Assembly: GCA_910584255.1 (NCBI GenBank)
Contig: CAJTXV010000014.1
Location: 1-43,590, forward strand
Length of the DNA stretch: 43,590 nt
Origin: an uncultured Bacilli bacterium
Lineage (GTDB): Bacteria > Bacillota_I > Bacilli_A > RF39 > UBA660
Reading direction: 5' to 3'
Positions 24,852-33,755 of the stretch are shown here, piece after piece (within the stretch, counting starts at the first letter, position 1; each line of letters starts with the position of its first letter). The notes beneath the pieces are model-generated. The model was not told the origin of the DNA, did no database searches, and worked only from the letters and a program-made list of their open reading frames with translations. The position numbers and the translations under genes are program-made.

Positions 24852-25577
24852 ATGGAGAGCTATCAACTAATCATAGCAATCGTTGGAGAAACTGGAAGTG
24901 GAAAATCTTTTATTACTCGTGAAATTTTTCCGAACTATCCAAGTATAAACATAATATCTAAGTATACAACCAGAAAGTCTAGAGTAGATGAACAAAATGT
25001 TATGGATGTTTGTGGTAATAGACAAAAAGAGGAAATAGAAACCATGGAGTATCAATATATAAATCCGCTGAATCATCAATTATATGGTTTCAGAAAGGAA
25101 GAAATTGATGCTACATTGGAGGAAGGAAAGATTCCTTGTATTGATTTGTCTAATGAAGATGTCTATTTAAAATTAAGAGAAGACTACCCCAATCAAGTGT
25201 TATTATTAAAGGTAGAACCTTACTTTAGTATGGATACGATGAGAGATATATTTGAAAGACAAGGTAGGGATTCTAATGAATTTGATGAAAGAAAAGAGTC
25301 CCTTAGTCATCCTTTAACAGATTGGGCTTACCACTATGACAATATGAGGGTAATCGTAAATCCATACTTCTTAAGAAATCTATCAAAATCACTTTCTTAT
25401 AATATTTTAGTAAAAAGAATTGAAGGTATTTTAGAAAAAGAATGTAAAGTGAATTTAGGAAATAGTTTATTAGAAGAAAGTAATACACTCCAAGAACTGT
25501 ATCAATATTTATATAGATATTCTAAAAATCGACCAGTGGACCAAGAATTAAGTTTTACAAGAGGAAGGCAGAAGTAA
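24852..25577 (+). CDS. Guanylate-kinase-like P-loop protein
   Basis: A 241-residue protein. The N-terminus has a P-loop, GETGSGKSF (12-20), and then YTTRKSR, which matches the GMP-binding motif of guanylate kinases. Residues about 131-145 (MRDIFERQGRDSNE) resemble the LID region. Later VIVNPYF resembles the adenine-binding segment. Length is close to guanylate kinase plus a 40-residue C-terminal extension. True Gmk has GPSGAGK, so this may be a divergent Gmk or another nucleotide kinase of that fold. It lies 12 bases after rpe, within the same run. In many Firmicutes thiN (thiamine pyrophosphokinase) would follow rpe. Confidence 0.7.
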   Translation: MESYQLIIAIVGETGSGKSFITREIFPNYPSINIISKYTTRKSRVDEQNVMDVCGNRQKEEIETMEYQYINPLNHQLYGFRKEEIDATLEEGKIPCIDLSNEDVYLKLREDYPNQVLLLKVEPYFSMDTMRDIFERQGRDSNEFDERKESLSHPLTDWAYHYDNMRVIVNPYFLRNLSKSLSYNILVKRIEGILEKECKVNLGNSLLEESNTLQELYQYLYRYSKNRPVDQELSFTRGRQK

Positions 25578-25635
25578 TAATAAAAAAGAGTAATGGATAC
25601 TAAAAAAAGGAATATACAGATGGATGCATAAAAAT

Positions 25636-25659
25636 AATAGGTTCTATAGCCTATTTTTT
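25636..25659 (+). terminator. Terminator after the guanylate-kinase-like gene
   Basis: AATAGG pairs with CCTATT around TTCTATAG, followed by six Ts. It ends the transcript of the rlmN-rpe run. Confidence 0.7.
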
Positions 25660-25692
25660 CTATGTGAATAACTGTACTTTACTGCCTTTTTA

Positions 25693-25701
25693 TGGTATAA
25701 T
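25693..25701 (+). promoter_or_regulatory. Extended -10 promoter of the LRR/coiled-coil gene
   Basis: TGGTATAAT fits TGnTATAAT and lies 26 bases before the ATG. The surrounding ATGGTATAATAAA closely resembles boxes at 35313 and 35632. Confidence 0.6.
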
Positions 25702-25726
25702 AAACGGCACGAAAAAGGGTGATTCT

Positions 25727-28096
25727 ATGGATACAAAAAATTCTGAATTCGTAATCAAAGACAATAAATTATATGAATATTTAGGAAATGGCAAAAAAAT
25801 GTTGATTCCAGAAGGAGTAGAGTCCATTGAAATAAATGATTTTGAAAAATCTATTCTGGGGATAAAGAATTTTAAAAAAGTGGTGATTCCCGGAACTTTA
25901 AAAGAAATACCAGACTGTTTTTTGAGAGAAAAAACAATTGATGAGTTAATTGTCAAAGAGGGAGTAGAACGCATTGGCTGGAGTTCCTTCCATTCAACTT
26001 TTATAAAAACATTAGAACTTCCAAGCACCATCAAAGAAATTGATTCCTATGCTTTTAATAACTGTGCATTAAAGGAAGTATTATTAAATCCAACCATTGA
26101 AAGATTAGGTAATTATTGTTTTGCCGAGAATCGTTTCTCTAGGTTCATTTACCCAAAAAGTTTAAGATGCCTAGATTTAAATTCAATCTTTCCTACAATT
26201 TCCTGTCAAGATAAAATAGAACTTATCTTTGATTTTGACTTTCTGTATAATGTTTCTTATTTTCCAAGTGAAATAACTGCAACTTCCATTGAACTATCGA
26301 TAATTGTCAGTAAGAAGTTTGGATTTAGTCTCAAACTAATGGAAGAGTTTTTTGAAAAAATCAAAAAAAATGGATATTATCATATGATTGAGAAAATTAC
26401 TCTGATTGGCTATCATAATCCCCTCAATTTGGCTCATTTAAAGAGGATAACAAAACATATGGGAATGAATATAGAAATTGAAATGATAAAAAAAATGGAT
26501 GAGGACTTACTAGCAAAAGTGATCGGAGGAAAAAAACATCCAAAAGAAGAAAAACAAGTTTTACAAAGTACAAGCATAGATACAGAAAAAGAAGAAGACA
26601 AGGATAAAGAAGTTTACAACTTAGTACAAGAGATTAAAGAAAAAAGTCATATTTTAGAAGATAGTTTAAGAGAAAAAGTAATCCTTCAAGTAGAAAATTT
26701 AATTAAAAAATATCAAAGGGGTCTAAAGGAATTAAAACCAAAACTAGAATCAGAAAACGAGATTTCCTTAGGTTTTTATCAGACTCCACAATCCTTAAGA
26801 TTAGGCTTAATTAGAGCACTTCAAGAAATGAATTTGAATTTCATTAATTTAGATGCGGATATATATTTAAAGAAAAAAATCGAAAAGTATAGAGAGTTAG
26901 CAGAAGATAATAACAAGGTAGAATTAGAAGAGGAAGTAGATTCAGTTGAAGATAAAATACAAGCAATAAAATACTATGCTTCGTTATTAAGTCAAATAAA
27001 CATCAAAGATGAACTTTTAAAAATATTAACGGAAATAGAAAATCATTTACTGATTCCATCACTAGATACCGTAACACTTTCTATGAATCGAAGTTCTATC
27101 AATTATGAACAAGAATTAGAACATAGAATAGATTGTCTATATCAAAAAGTAAAAGAGACCAATCAGTTTTACCAATCTCTATGTGGAGAAAATGATACCT
27201 CTTTAGGAAATGATATGAGATTATTAAATGAAATTTTAAATTCTTTAGATCAGAGAAATAAAATGTACTATCAAGATAGATTAAGTCAGATTAAAAATAA
27301 ATATTTAGAGGAAATAAAAGAATTAAGAATAGAAAAAGATAGTGTATTAAAAGTAAGAGAGGAACTAATACCAATTCTAGAAGATTTAAAAGAATTAATT
27401 CCTAATTTGAAGGGAAAGAAAGAGATTTTAGATGATATTAGTGAGGCAAGAGGAATCATGATAGGAGAAGATAAGAAGGACATAGATGCTATCATCTCTA
27501 GGTATCGTGATTTACTCATACAATTAAAAACCAATAATCCAGATGAAATAGATTTAAACAAAGTGAATTCAGAAATTAAGCGAATAGATGCTATCTTTCA
27601 TAATCCTGACTATATAGATGAACATCCAAGCGTACCAAGAATAGATGAAGCTATCCTATCTCTATTAGAAAGTAGTACGTTAGACGAATCTATAAAAGAG
27701 CAAGTTGAAGATTCTCTAGATGATATTGATAATGATTATGATAGGCGTGAAAGAATGCATTATTCTACTGATGTAAAAAGGAAAGTAGGCGCAATTACAA
27801 GTACTACGAGTGATATTATGCTTTTATTAGAAAATAATCCATTAGAGGAAGAAGAACAGAAACAAATAAAGGATTCCTTACTTTATATCTTAGACGATGC
27901 TTATCAGCAGATTATGAATAATTCTTTTATCATTGAAGAAAGAAAAGATAGCATCACAAAGAACTTGAATTGGAGTTCTAGAGCAACCTTACAAATATTA
28001 AGTAAATTTCACGAGATACAAAATTTTATAGATGAAACCATTAAGTACAATGAAGAGATAGAATCCTTTAACTCTAGTCATGGAAAAGGGGCATAA
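25727..28096 (+). CDS. LRR_5/BspA-type domain fused to a long coiled coil
   Basis: A 789-residue protein without signal peptide or membrane segment. The N-terminus (about 10-140) has leucine-rich repeats of the BspA/LRR_5 type (GVESIEI, VVIPGTLKEIPDCF, LELPSTIKEIDSYAFNN). A mixed globular portion follows (about 140-275). Residues about 290-789 are almost entirely charged helices with heptad-like spacing (repeated EE/KK, LEEEIKELR-type runs). LRR_5 domains are typical of surface adhesins, yet nothing here directs export. It may be a cytoskeletal or scaffold protein. The start after AAAGGGTGATTCT is preferred over upstream in-frame codons, which overlap the promoter. Confidence 0.8.
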   Translation: MDTKNSEFVIKDNKLYEYLGNGKKMLIPEGVESIEINDFEKSILGIKNFKKVVIPGTLKEIPDCFLREKTIDELIVKEGVERIGWSSFHSTFIKTLELPSTIKEIDSYAFNNCALKEVLLNPTIERLGNYCFAENRFSRFIYPKSLRCLDLNSIFPTISCQDKIELIFDFDFLYNVSYFPSEITATSIELSIIVSKKFGFSLKLMEEFFEKIKKNGYYHMIEKITLIGYHNPLNLAHLKRITKHMGMNIEIEMIKKMDEDLLAKVIGGKKHPKEEKQVLQSTSIDTEKEEDKDKEVYNLVQEIKEKSHILEDSLREKVILQVENLIKKYQRGLKELKPKLESENEISLGFYQTPQSLRLGLIRALQEMNLNFINLDADIYLKKKIEKYRELAEDNNKVELEEEVDSVEDKIQAIKYYASLLSQINIKDELLKILTEIENHLLIPSLDTVTLSMNRSSINYEQELEHRIDCLYQKVKETNQFYQSLCGENDTSLGNDMRLLNEILNSLDQRNKMYYQDRLSQIKNKYLEEIKELRIEKDSVLKVREELIPILEDLKELIPNLKGKKEILDDISEARGIMIGEDKKDIDAIISRYRDLLIQLKTNNPDEIDLNKVNSEIKRIDAIFHNPDYIDEHPSVPRIDEAILSLLESSTLDESIKEQVEDSLDDIDNDYDRRERMHYSTDVKRKVGAITSTTSDIMLLLENNPLEEEEQKQIKDSLLYILDDAYQQIMNNSFIIEERKDSITKNLNWSSRATLQILSKFHEIQNFIDETIKYNEEIESFNSSHGKGA

Positions 28097-28125
28097 ACTG
28101 AAGTAAAAATTTATTTCAGTTTTTT
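28095..28125 (+). terminator. Terminator after the LRR/coiled-coil gene
   Basis: AAACTGAA pairs with TTCAGTTT, with extra A/T pairs inward and a T-run at the end. It overlaps the last base of the stop codon. Confidence 0.75.
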
Positions 28126-28153
28126 GATGAATCAAAATAAAAAATAAGTGATA

Positions 28154-28366
28154 TTACTCACTTACTTCATTTGTTTCTTCTTTAATTTCTTCTACTTTTT
28201 CATTTTTTCTAGAAGTTCTAATTTCTCTCGCACTTAATCTTACTTTCGTTCCATCTTCTAAAGTCACAACTTGTAAATTTACTCCTTGTTTCTTTCTAGT
28301 AGCATTTAATGCATGAGAACGTTTATTTCCGAATAAAGGCTTTTTGTTTGTAATATTTACTGGCAT
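28154..28366 (-). CDS. rpmB: 50S ribosomal protein bL28
   Basis: A 70-residue basic ribosomal protein. Motifs: NKKPLFGNKRSHALNATRKK, near the N-terminus, is the bL28 signature; VRLSAREIRTSRK is the C-terminal core. A longer acidic tail (VEEIKEETNEVSE) follows. The zinc-binding cysteines present in some bL28 proteins are absent (the C-minus form). The chosen start has AAAGGAGG eight bases upstream; an earlier ATG at 28402 does not. It stands alone on the minus strand in the place where rpmB also lies in Bacillus, opposite to the rsgA-rpe run. Confidence 0.95.
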   Translation of the reverse strand: MPVNITNKKPLFGNKRSHALNATRKKQGVNLQVVTLEDGTKVRLSAREIRTSRKNEKVEEIKEETNEVSE

Positions 28367-28407
28367 CTTCTTTTCCTCCTTTTGATACATAATAACTTGC
28401 ACTCATA

Positions 28408-28436
28408 ACTTTACCATAATTTACATAGATTGTCAA
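28408..28436 (-). promoter_or_regulatory. Promoter of rpmB
   Basis: On the minus strand TTGACA (28431-28436) and TAAAGT (28408-28413) are 17 bases apart, followed about 40 bases later by the rpmB start. Confidence 0.7.
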
Positions 28437-28448
28437 ATAAATTGAACA

Positions 28449-29016
28449 CTATTTTTGCCATCCCTTTTTCACTTTTTTTAAAGCATAAGTAAATGCTGTT
28501 TCTATTCCTGCTGTTTGAATACCTTTGATTGCTTGAGGAAGAGATTCCCTTTCTGATTCTTTTTTATAGTATTCAGTGATTCTTTTAGAAATATTGAGTA
28601 AATCACTTCTCTTGATACTATCGGTATAAATTGCTCTTTTGATTGGTTCAGGAATGACATTTAAATCACGATTAATAGCATCATAATCTACGACAAGAAC
28701 ACCATTTTCCTCTTTGTAATATCCTTGATTTACAGTACTGTAATCTTCTTTAAAATAGTCAAATTGATTCGTAACAATATTATTTACTTTATTTGGATCC
28801 TCTTGTATATTCGTTAGGATTTAACTCAATATTTTGATGAAAATACTCTAGTAAATCTTCTACGATTAAAATTAAATCAATATCTTTCTTTTGATTACTA
28901 TGATTTGCTTGTGGCATGACTCCAGAGCCATATCCATATGCTGCAATTACATCTGGATGATTTCTTAAAAATGCTTGAATTAATTCTAATTTTTCTTTCG
29001 TTATTCTCTCTTTCAT
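28449..29016 (-). pseudogene. Frameshifted Tam41/Mmp37-like CDP-diacylglycerol synthase homologue
   Basis: The first part (29016 to about 28800) reads MKERITKEKLELI, then AAYGYGSGVMPQA, a nucleotidyltransferase start, then DIDLILIVEDLLEYFHQN and ELNPNEY. These match the Tam41/Mmp37 pattern (YGSGVxxQ; D-LI-xVdD--xWHxxNl--NPxxYS). The frame stops after YTRGSK*. A +1 shift near 28796-28805 (in AGAGGATCC) recovers DPNKVNNIVTNQFDYF and runs on to the TAG at 28449, ending KKVKKGWQK. The reunited product is about 189 residues, shorter than mitochondrial Tam41. The normal job of the family is to make CDP-diacylglycerol from phosphatidate and CTP. Either the gene is broken or a sequencing error is present. 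Confidence 0.7.
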
Positions 29017-29189
29017 AAAACTCACTTCATTGTAATGAATATATGATAACATAGTTCTATTTGCTTTGCAATTTTTTTAACTCGTTAGAGATAACAAAAC
29101 TTAGATAAAAGCGCTATTTTCTATGATAATTTTATTTAAAAAATGACTGGTTTGTGTTAGAATATATGAAAACGAAAGGAGGAGTATTC

Positions 29190-32150
29190 ATGTATGCACC
29201 ACTTTATGTAAAAACGAACTATTCTCTATTATCTAGTTTGATACGAATTGATGATTTACTAGAATTCTGCCTCCAAAAAAATATCACTTCAATTGCAATT
29301 ACTGACTCAAATTTATTTGGGATGATGGAGTTTTATAAAAAATGTAAGGCAAAAGGGATTCATCCAGTGATTGGTTTAGAAATTCATCTTGAAAATGATA
29401 TTTTAGTTTTATATGCGAAAAACTATCAGGGATATCAATCCTTAATCAAACTATCTACAATACAAGATGAACGCACTGTAACACTTGAGGATATTAAAAA
29501 GAATAAAGAACAAGTGCTAGGAATTGTTCCCATTCAATATTTAGAAACTTTTCATCTTTTAAAAGAAGTTTTAGAAGAGGTTTATCTAGGTTATAAAAAT
29601 AAGAAAGAAGAACAAGAAGCACGATTAGAAACAAAAAATGTTGTATTTTTTAGAAAAAGTCAATATATTCATAAAGGACAAGAATCTTATTTAAAATATC
29701 TACTGATGATTAAAGATGGAAAAACAATTGCGAATCAGCCAGACTATCATTTAGAAAACTTAGAATTAGAGATTGATAATATCTATGATTATTCTAGTAA
29801 TGAGGGGTTATTTCAAACATTAGAAATTACTAAGAAATGTAATGTGGAATGGGGTAATTCTGAGCTATTATTACCTGTTTATGATACAAAAGGGAATCAT
29901 TCGTCTCATGAGTACCTAATATCTTTAGCACGAACAGGACTATCTAAAAGATTTAGTGAACGTGTACCAAATATTTACTGGGAGCGATTAAACTATGAAC
30001 TAGAAGTAATTGAAAAAATGGGTTTTTCCAATTACTTTTTAGTGGTCTATGATTTTATAAAATATGCGAAAAAAAATCATATCTTAGTAGGACCAGGAAG
30101 AGGAAGTGGGGCAGGATCTTTGGTTTGTTATTCAATTGGAATTACGGATTTAGACCCAATCCATTATGATTTACTATTTGAAAGATTCTTAAACCCAGAG
30201 CGAATTAGTATGCCTGATATTGATACGGATTTTCCAGATGTTTATAGAGATCAAGTTATTCAATATGTCAAAGAAAAATATGGAGATAAAAAGGTCGCAG
30301 GAATTGTAACATTTGGAACACTTGCTGCCAAGCAGGCCATTCGTGATGTTTCTAGAGTTTTAAATATTCCTTCTTATCAAGTAGATCAAGTAAGTAAAAA
30401 GATTCCAAGTTTTACAAAATTAAAATTAAAAGATTTCTATGAAACAGACATAGAATTTAAAAATTTAATTGATGCCGATGAAAAACTGAAATTAATGTTA
30501 AAAATCGCATATCAAATTGAAGGATTTCCAAGACATACATCTTCCCATGCTGCGGGGATTGTCATGTGTAAAAAAGATTTAGATGAAGTAATTCCTCTAA
30601 CGAAAAACGAAGGAATTTACTTAACTGGCTTTTCTATGGAATACTTAGAAGAACTAGGACTATTAAAAATGGACTTTTTAGGATTAAAAACACTTACGAC
30701 TATTATGAATATTTTGGAAGATATTGAAGTAGGAGAAAAAAAGAAAATAGATTTTAACCAAATTCCACTAGAAGATCAAAATGTCCTAGGTCTGTTTAGA
30801 AATGCAGATACGACAGGAATTTTTCAATTTGAAAGTGATGGAATGAGAAATTTTCTAAGAAATCTAAAACCAAATTCATTTGAAGATATCTTTGCAGCAA
30901 TTGCCCTATTCCGACCAGGACCTGCAATTAATATAGATTCTTACATTCGAAGAAAAAATGGGGAAGAAGAAATTACTTACTTAGATCCATCTCTAGAACC
31001 AATCTTAAAAAGTACCAAAGGAATTATTATCTATCAAGAGCAAATCATGCAAATTGCATCTATCTATGCAGGGTATACTTTAGGAGAAGCAGATATCCTA
31101 AGACGTGCGATGAGTAAGAAAAAGATGGATGTTTTAAAGAGCGAGGAAACCCGCTTTATAAAACAAAGTGTAGAAAGAGGACACAGGAGGGAAACTGCCA
31201 AAGAAATATTTAATTTAATTTTAAATTTTGCGAATTATGGATTTAATCGTGCCCATTCTGTTGCATACTCTTTAATCGCTTATAAGATGGCTTATTTAAA
31301 ATACTATTATCCGAAATATTTCTATAGTAATCTTTTAAGCTCTGTGATTGGTGGTTGGGTGAAAACAAAACAGTATTTAAATGAAGCAAAATCACTTGGA
31401 ATTGAAATACTAAAACCATGTGTCAATCGAAGTGAAAAAAGATATACTGTAGAAAAAGAGGGAATACGTTACCCGCTATCTGCAATTAGAAATGTAGGGG
31501 TCGTAAGTGTAGATGCAATTTTAAAGAATCGTGAGACTCCATATCAAGATATCTTTGACTTTCTCGCAAGAGTCAAAGATTCGGGAATTACTCGTAAATG
31601 TATTGAGTCTTTAATCGATGCAGGATGCTTTGACTCCTTTGGTTACAATCATCAAACACTCATTCACAACTTAGATAGTATAGAAACTTATGCGGATTTA
31701 ATTAAAGATTTAGATAAAGAATATGTACTAAAACCAGAAATAAAGGTAATGGAAGAATATCCAAAAGATTATCTAGTTCAAAAAGAAAAGGAGTTATTTG
31801 GTCTATACTTAAGTAATCATCCAGTGACAAGTTATAAAGCAAAATATGAAAATATACTTCCATTAAACCAAATTCAAGGTTTTCATAATCGAAAAGTAAA
31901 TGTGATTGTCATGATTGATAAAGTTCATACGATTCGAACTAAAAATGGAATGGACATGATGTTTTTAATCGGTAGTGATGAATATCAGTCGATAGACTTT
32001 ACATTATTTCCTAAAATACATAATCGATATCGTAGTCTTGCTCTTCAGAGTGGTATGATTATAAAAGTTCTTGGGAGAGTGGAAAGAAGATATAATACAT
32101 TTCAAATTGTAGTGATTGAATTAGAAATTCTAAAAGAAAAGGGAAATTAA
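29190..32150 (+). CDS. dnaE: DNA polymerase III alpha subunit, DnaE type
   Basis: A 986-residue replicative polymerase; in Gram-positives DnaE extends primers before PolC takes over. An N-terminal PHP-like domain (1-200) begins YVKTNYSLLSS. The palm has GPGRGSGAGSLVCY and PDIDTDFPDVYRD, whose aspartates bind metal. Later signatures are FPRHTSSHAAG and FNRAHSVAYSLIAYKMAY, with an OB-fold near the C-terminus. It is shorter than Bacillus DnaE (about 1115). In the PHP domain the metal-binding histidines are missing (LYVKT instead of LHVHS). GGAGGAG precedes the chosen ATG; an upstream in-frame ATG lacks it. Confidence 0.96.
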   Translation: MYAPLYVKTNYSLLSSLIRIDDLLEFCLQKNITSIAITDSNLFGMMEFYKKCKAKGIHPVIGLEIHLENDILVLYAKNYQGYQSLIKLSTIQDERTVTLEDIKKNKEQVLGIVPIQYLETFHLLKEVLEEVYLGYKNKKEEQEARLETKNVVFFRKSQYIHKGQESYLKYLLMIKDGKTIANQPDYHLENLELEIDNIYDYSSNEGLFQTLEITKKCNVEWGNSELLLPVYDTKGNHSSHEYLISLARTGLSKRFSERVPNIYWERLNYELEVIEKMGFSNYFLVVYDFIKYAKKNHILVGPGRGSGAGSLVCYSIGITDLDPIHYDLLFERFLNPERISMPDIDTDFPDVYRDQVIQYVKEKYGDKKVAGIVTFGTLAAKQAIRDVSRVLNIPSYQVDQVSKKIPSFTKLKLKDFYETDIEFKNLIDADEKLKLMLKIAYQIEGFPRHTSSHAAGIVMCKKDLDEVIPLTKNEGIYLTGFSMEYLEELGLLKMDFLGLKTLTTIMNILEDIEVGEKKKIDFNQIPLEDQNVLGLFRNADTTGIFQFESDGMRNFLRNLKPNSFEDIFAAIALFRPGPAINIDSYIRRKNGEEEITYLDPSLEPILKSTKGIIIYQEQIMQIASIYAGYTLGEADILRRAMSKKKMDVLKSEETRFIKQSVERGHRRETAKEIFNLILNFANYGFNRAHSVAYSLIAYKMAYLKYYYPKYFYSNLLSSVIGGWVKTKQYLNEAKSLGIEILKPCVNRSEKRYTVEKEGIRYPLSAIRNVGVVSVDAILKNRETPYQDIFDFLARVKDSGITRKCIESLIDAGCFDSFGYNHQTLIHNLDSIETYADLIKDLDKEYVLKPEIKVMEEYPKDYLVQKEKELFGLYLSNHPVTSYKAKYENILPLNQIQGFHNRKVNVIVMIDKVHTIRTKNGMDMMFLIGSDEYQSIDFTLFPKIHNRYRSLALQSGMIIKVLGRVERRYNTFQIVVIELEILKEKGN

Positions 32151-32199
32151 ATAAGAATTTAAGTACGAAATAAATAATCAAAAACAAATAGGGGGAAAT

Positions 32200-33747
32200 A
32201 TGAGAATTACAGAAGAAGAGTATAGAGAAGCCTACATCTTGTGGGACAGTGAAAATAAAGATGAAACAAACGTCCATTATTCAATCGAAGTAACTATTTC
32301 GAATGGAAAAAAGATATCTCTTGGACATAGAATAGAAGTGATGAAAAATATTTATAGGGCAATGCAAAAAGGAAAACATTATGGAAACAATCGTGATTTA
32401 ACGAGTGAACAAATTTCATGGTGGACGGAGAATGGAATAAATCTCGGCAAAATGAAAAGAAATGTATTTACAGAAGAAGAATATCGAGAAGCCTATCTTT
32501 TATGGAAAAAAGAAAATCCTGAAGAAAAGAATGTCCCACAATCTGCCAAAGTAATACTACCAAATGGAAAAGAGATAAATCTTGGAACGAGAATTAATAA
32601 AATGAAGTGTATTTATAAGGCAATGCAAAGAGGAGAGCATTTTCAATCCAATAAAGATTTAACGAGTGAACAAATTTCATGGTGGACGGGACATGGCTTT
32701 AATTTTGAAAAGGAAAAATCATATACCAAATCACAAGGAAACCAAGTAAAAAAAGTAAAGAAACAACAAAATATAAAACCTAAAGAGAAAAAACAACAAG
32801 ATGTAAAGACTATAAAAGATTTACTATTAGAATTTCAAATCGATTCTAATGAATTTATTAGGACTTTAGGGGCAATTAGAATAAAAAAGACAGATTCAAA
32901 TTCTTTTCATAATATAGAAGAACAAACATTACATAATTTTTGTCTACATGAAGGATATAAATATCCAGTTGTATCAAAAGCAATCAAACTTTATTCGTTT
33001 TTAAAAGAAGAAACACTAGAACAATTAATCAATAGAGTTTTAGTAGAACAAGAAAATAAGCAAGAAATATCCCCTTGGATTTTTGAAGTGTATGGTCCAC
33101 TGGTGAAAGAGATTTTAGAAAAATTGGATTTAAATTCAGAACAAGTATTGTCTGATATATCAAAATCCGTAATTCCAATAGAAAAAGCAATCTGTCGTTA
33201 TATCTTTCAAACAACATGTAAAAAAGCAGGATGTAGCTACTTAGAAGATATTTATGAAAAAATAATAACAAAAATAGATTTTCAATCTTCAGAAGAAGAA
33301 AATTCTGAAAACATCGTAAAGAAAATTATAAAAATAGGAAAAAAAGAACATTTATTGAAAGATGAAACGGATGCACTAAAAAAGGGACTATATAGCTACC
33401 TAAGAGTAATGAGAGAATACCAAATCATGGATGCTGGATTAGAACTAATTGAAGAAGAAAAACTAAAAAAGATTAGAAAGTATAACTTAACAGAAGAGGA
33501 AATAGAAGAAAGTTACTTTGTACCATTCTATTTTGAAGAAGGAATCCTCTTAGGAGAAAAAAGTGAACTATATAGAAGAAGAGAACTATTAAGACAATAT
33601 ATTATCGATTGGGATTATTATACAGAAGAAGAAAAATTAGAAGCAAAAGAAGAACAACATTTTACAGAAGAAGAGTTTTCTATAATAGAAAAAACCAGAA
33701 GCGAAATTAATGAAACCGTGAGTGAAATACAGAAAATAAAAAAATAG
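32200..33747 (+). CDS. Repeat protein with two 87-residue WW-type modules (family unrecognised)
   Basis: A 515-residue soluble protein. Residues about 3-86 and 90-173 are two copies of one module: EEEYREAYLLW, then LPNGK.I.LG.RI..MK.IY.AMQ, then DLTSEQISWW and G.N. The layout (aromatic start, LG..R middle, LT.EQ..WW..G end) recalls helicase-associated (HA) DNA-binding domains, but that is a resemblance only. A basic linker (175-200) and a helical domain (about 200-515) follow; the latter has GYKYPVVSKAIKLYSF, PWIFEVYG and VIPIEKAIC. GGGGGAAAT precedes the ATG, 49 bases after dnaE. The next gene is a paralogue. Confidence 0.82.
   Translation: MRITEEEYREAYILWDSENKDETNVHYSIEVTISNGKKISLGHRIEVMKNIYRAMQKGKHYGNNRDLTSEQISWWTENGINLGKMKRNVFTEEEYREAYLLWKKENPEEKNVPQSAKVILPNGKEINLGTRINKMKCIYKAMQRGEHFQSNKDLTSEQISWWTGHGFNFEKEKSYTKSQGNQVKKVKKQQNIKPKEKKQQDVKTIKDLLLEFQIDSNEFIRTLGAIRIKKTDSNSFHNIEEQTLHNFCLHEGYKYPVVSKAIKLYSFLKEETLEQLINRVLVEQENKQEISPWIFEVYGPLVKEILEKLDLNSEQVLSDISKSVIPIEKAICRYIFQTTCKKAGCSYLEDIYEKIITKIDFQSSEEENSENIVKKIIKIGKKEHLLKDETDALKKGLYSYLRVMREYQIMDAGLELIEEEKLKKIRKYNLTEEEIEESYFVPFYFEEGILLGEKSELYRRRELLRQYIIDWDYYTEEEKLEAKEEQHFTEEEFSIIEKTRSEINETVSEIQKIKK
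32395..32689 (+). repeat. Identical 34-bp copies in the two modules of the repeat protein
   Basis: The 34 bases at 32395-32428 recur exactly at 32656-32689, 261 bases (87 codons) later, encoding DLTSEQISWWT in both modules. Synonymous positions are identical here but not in flanking module DNA, which suggests recent duplication or gene conversion. Confidence 0.85.
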
Positions 33748-33755
33748 GGGATAAA

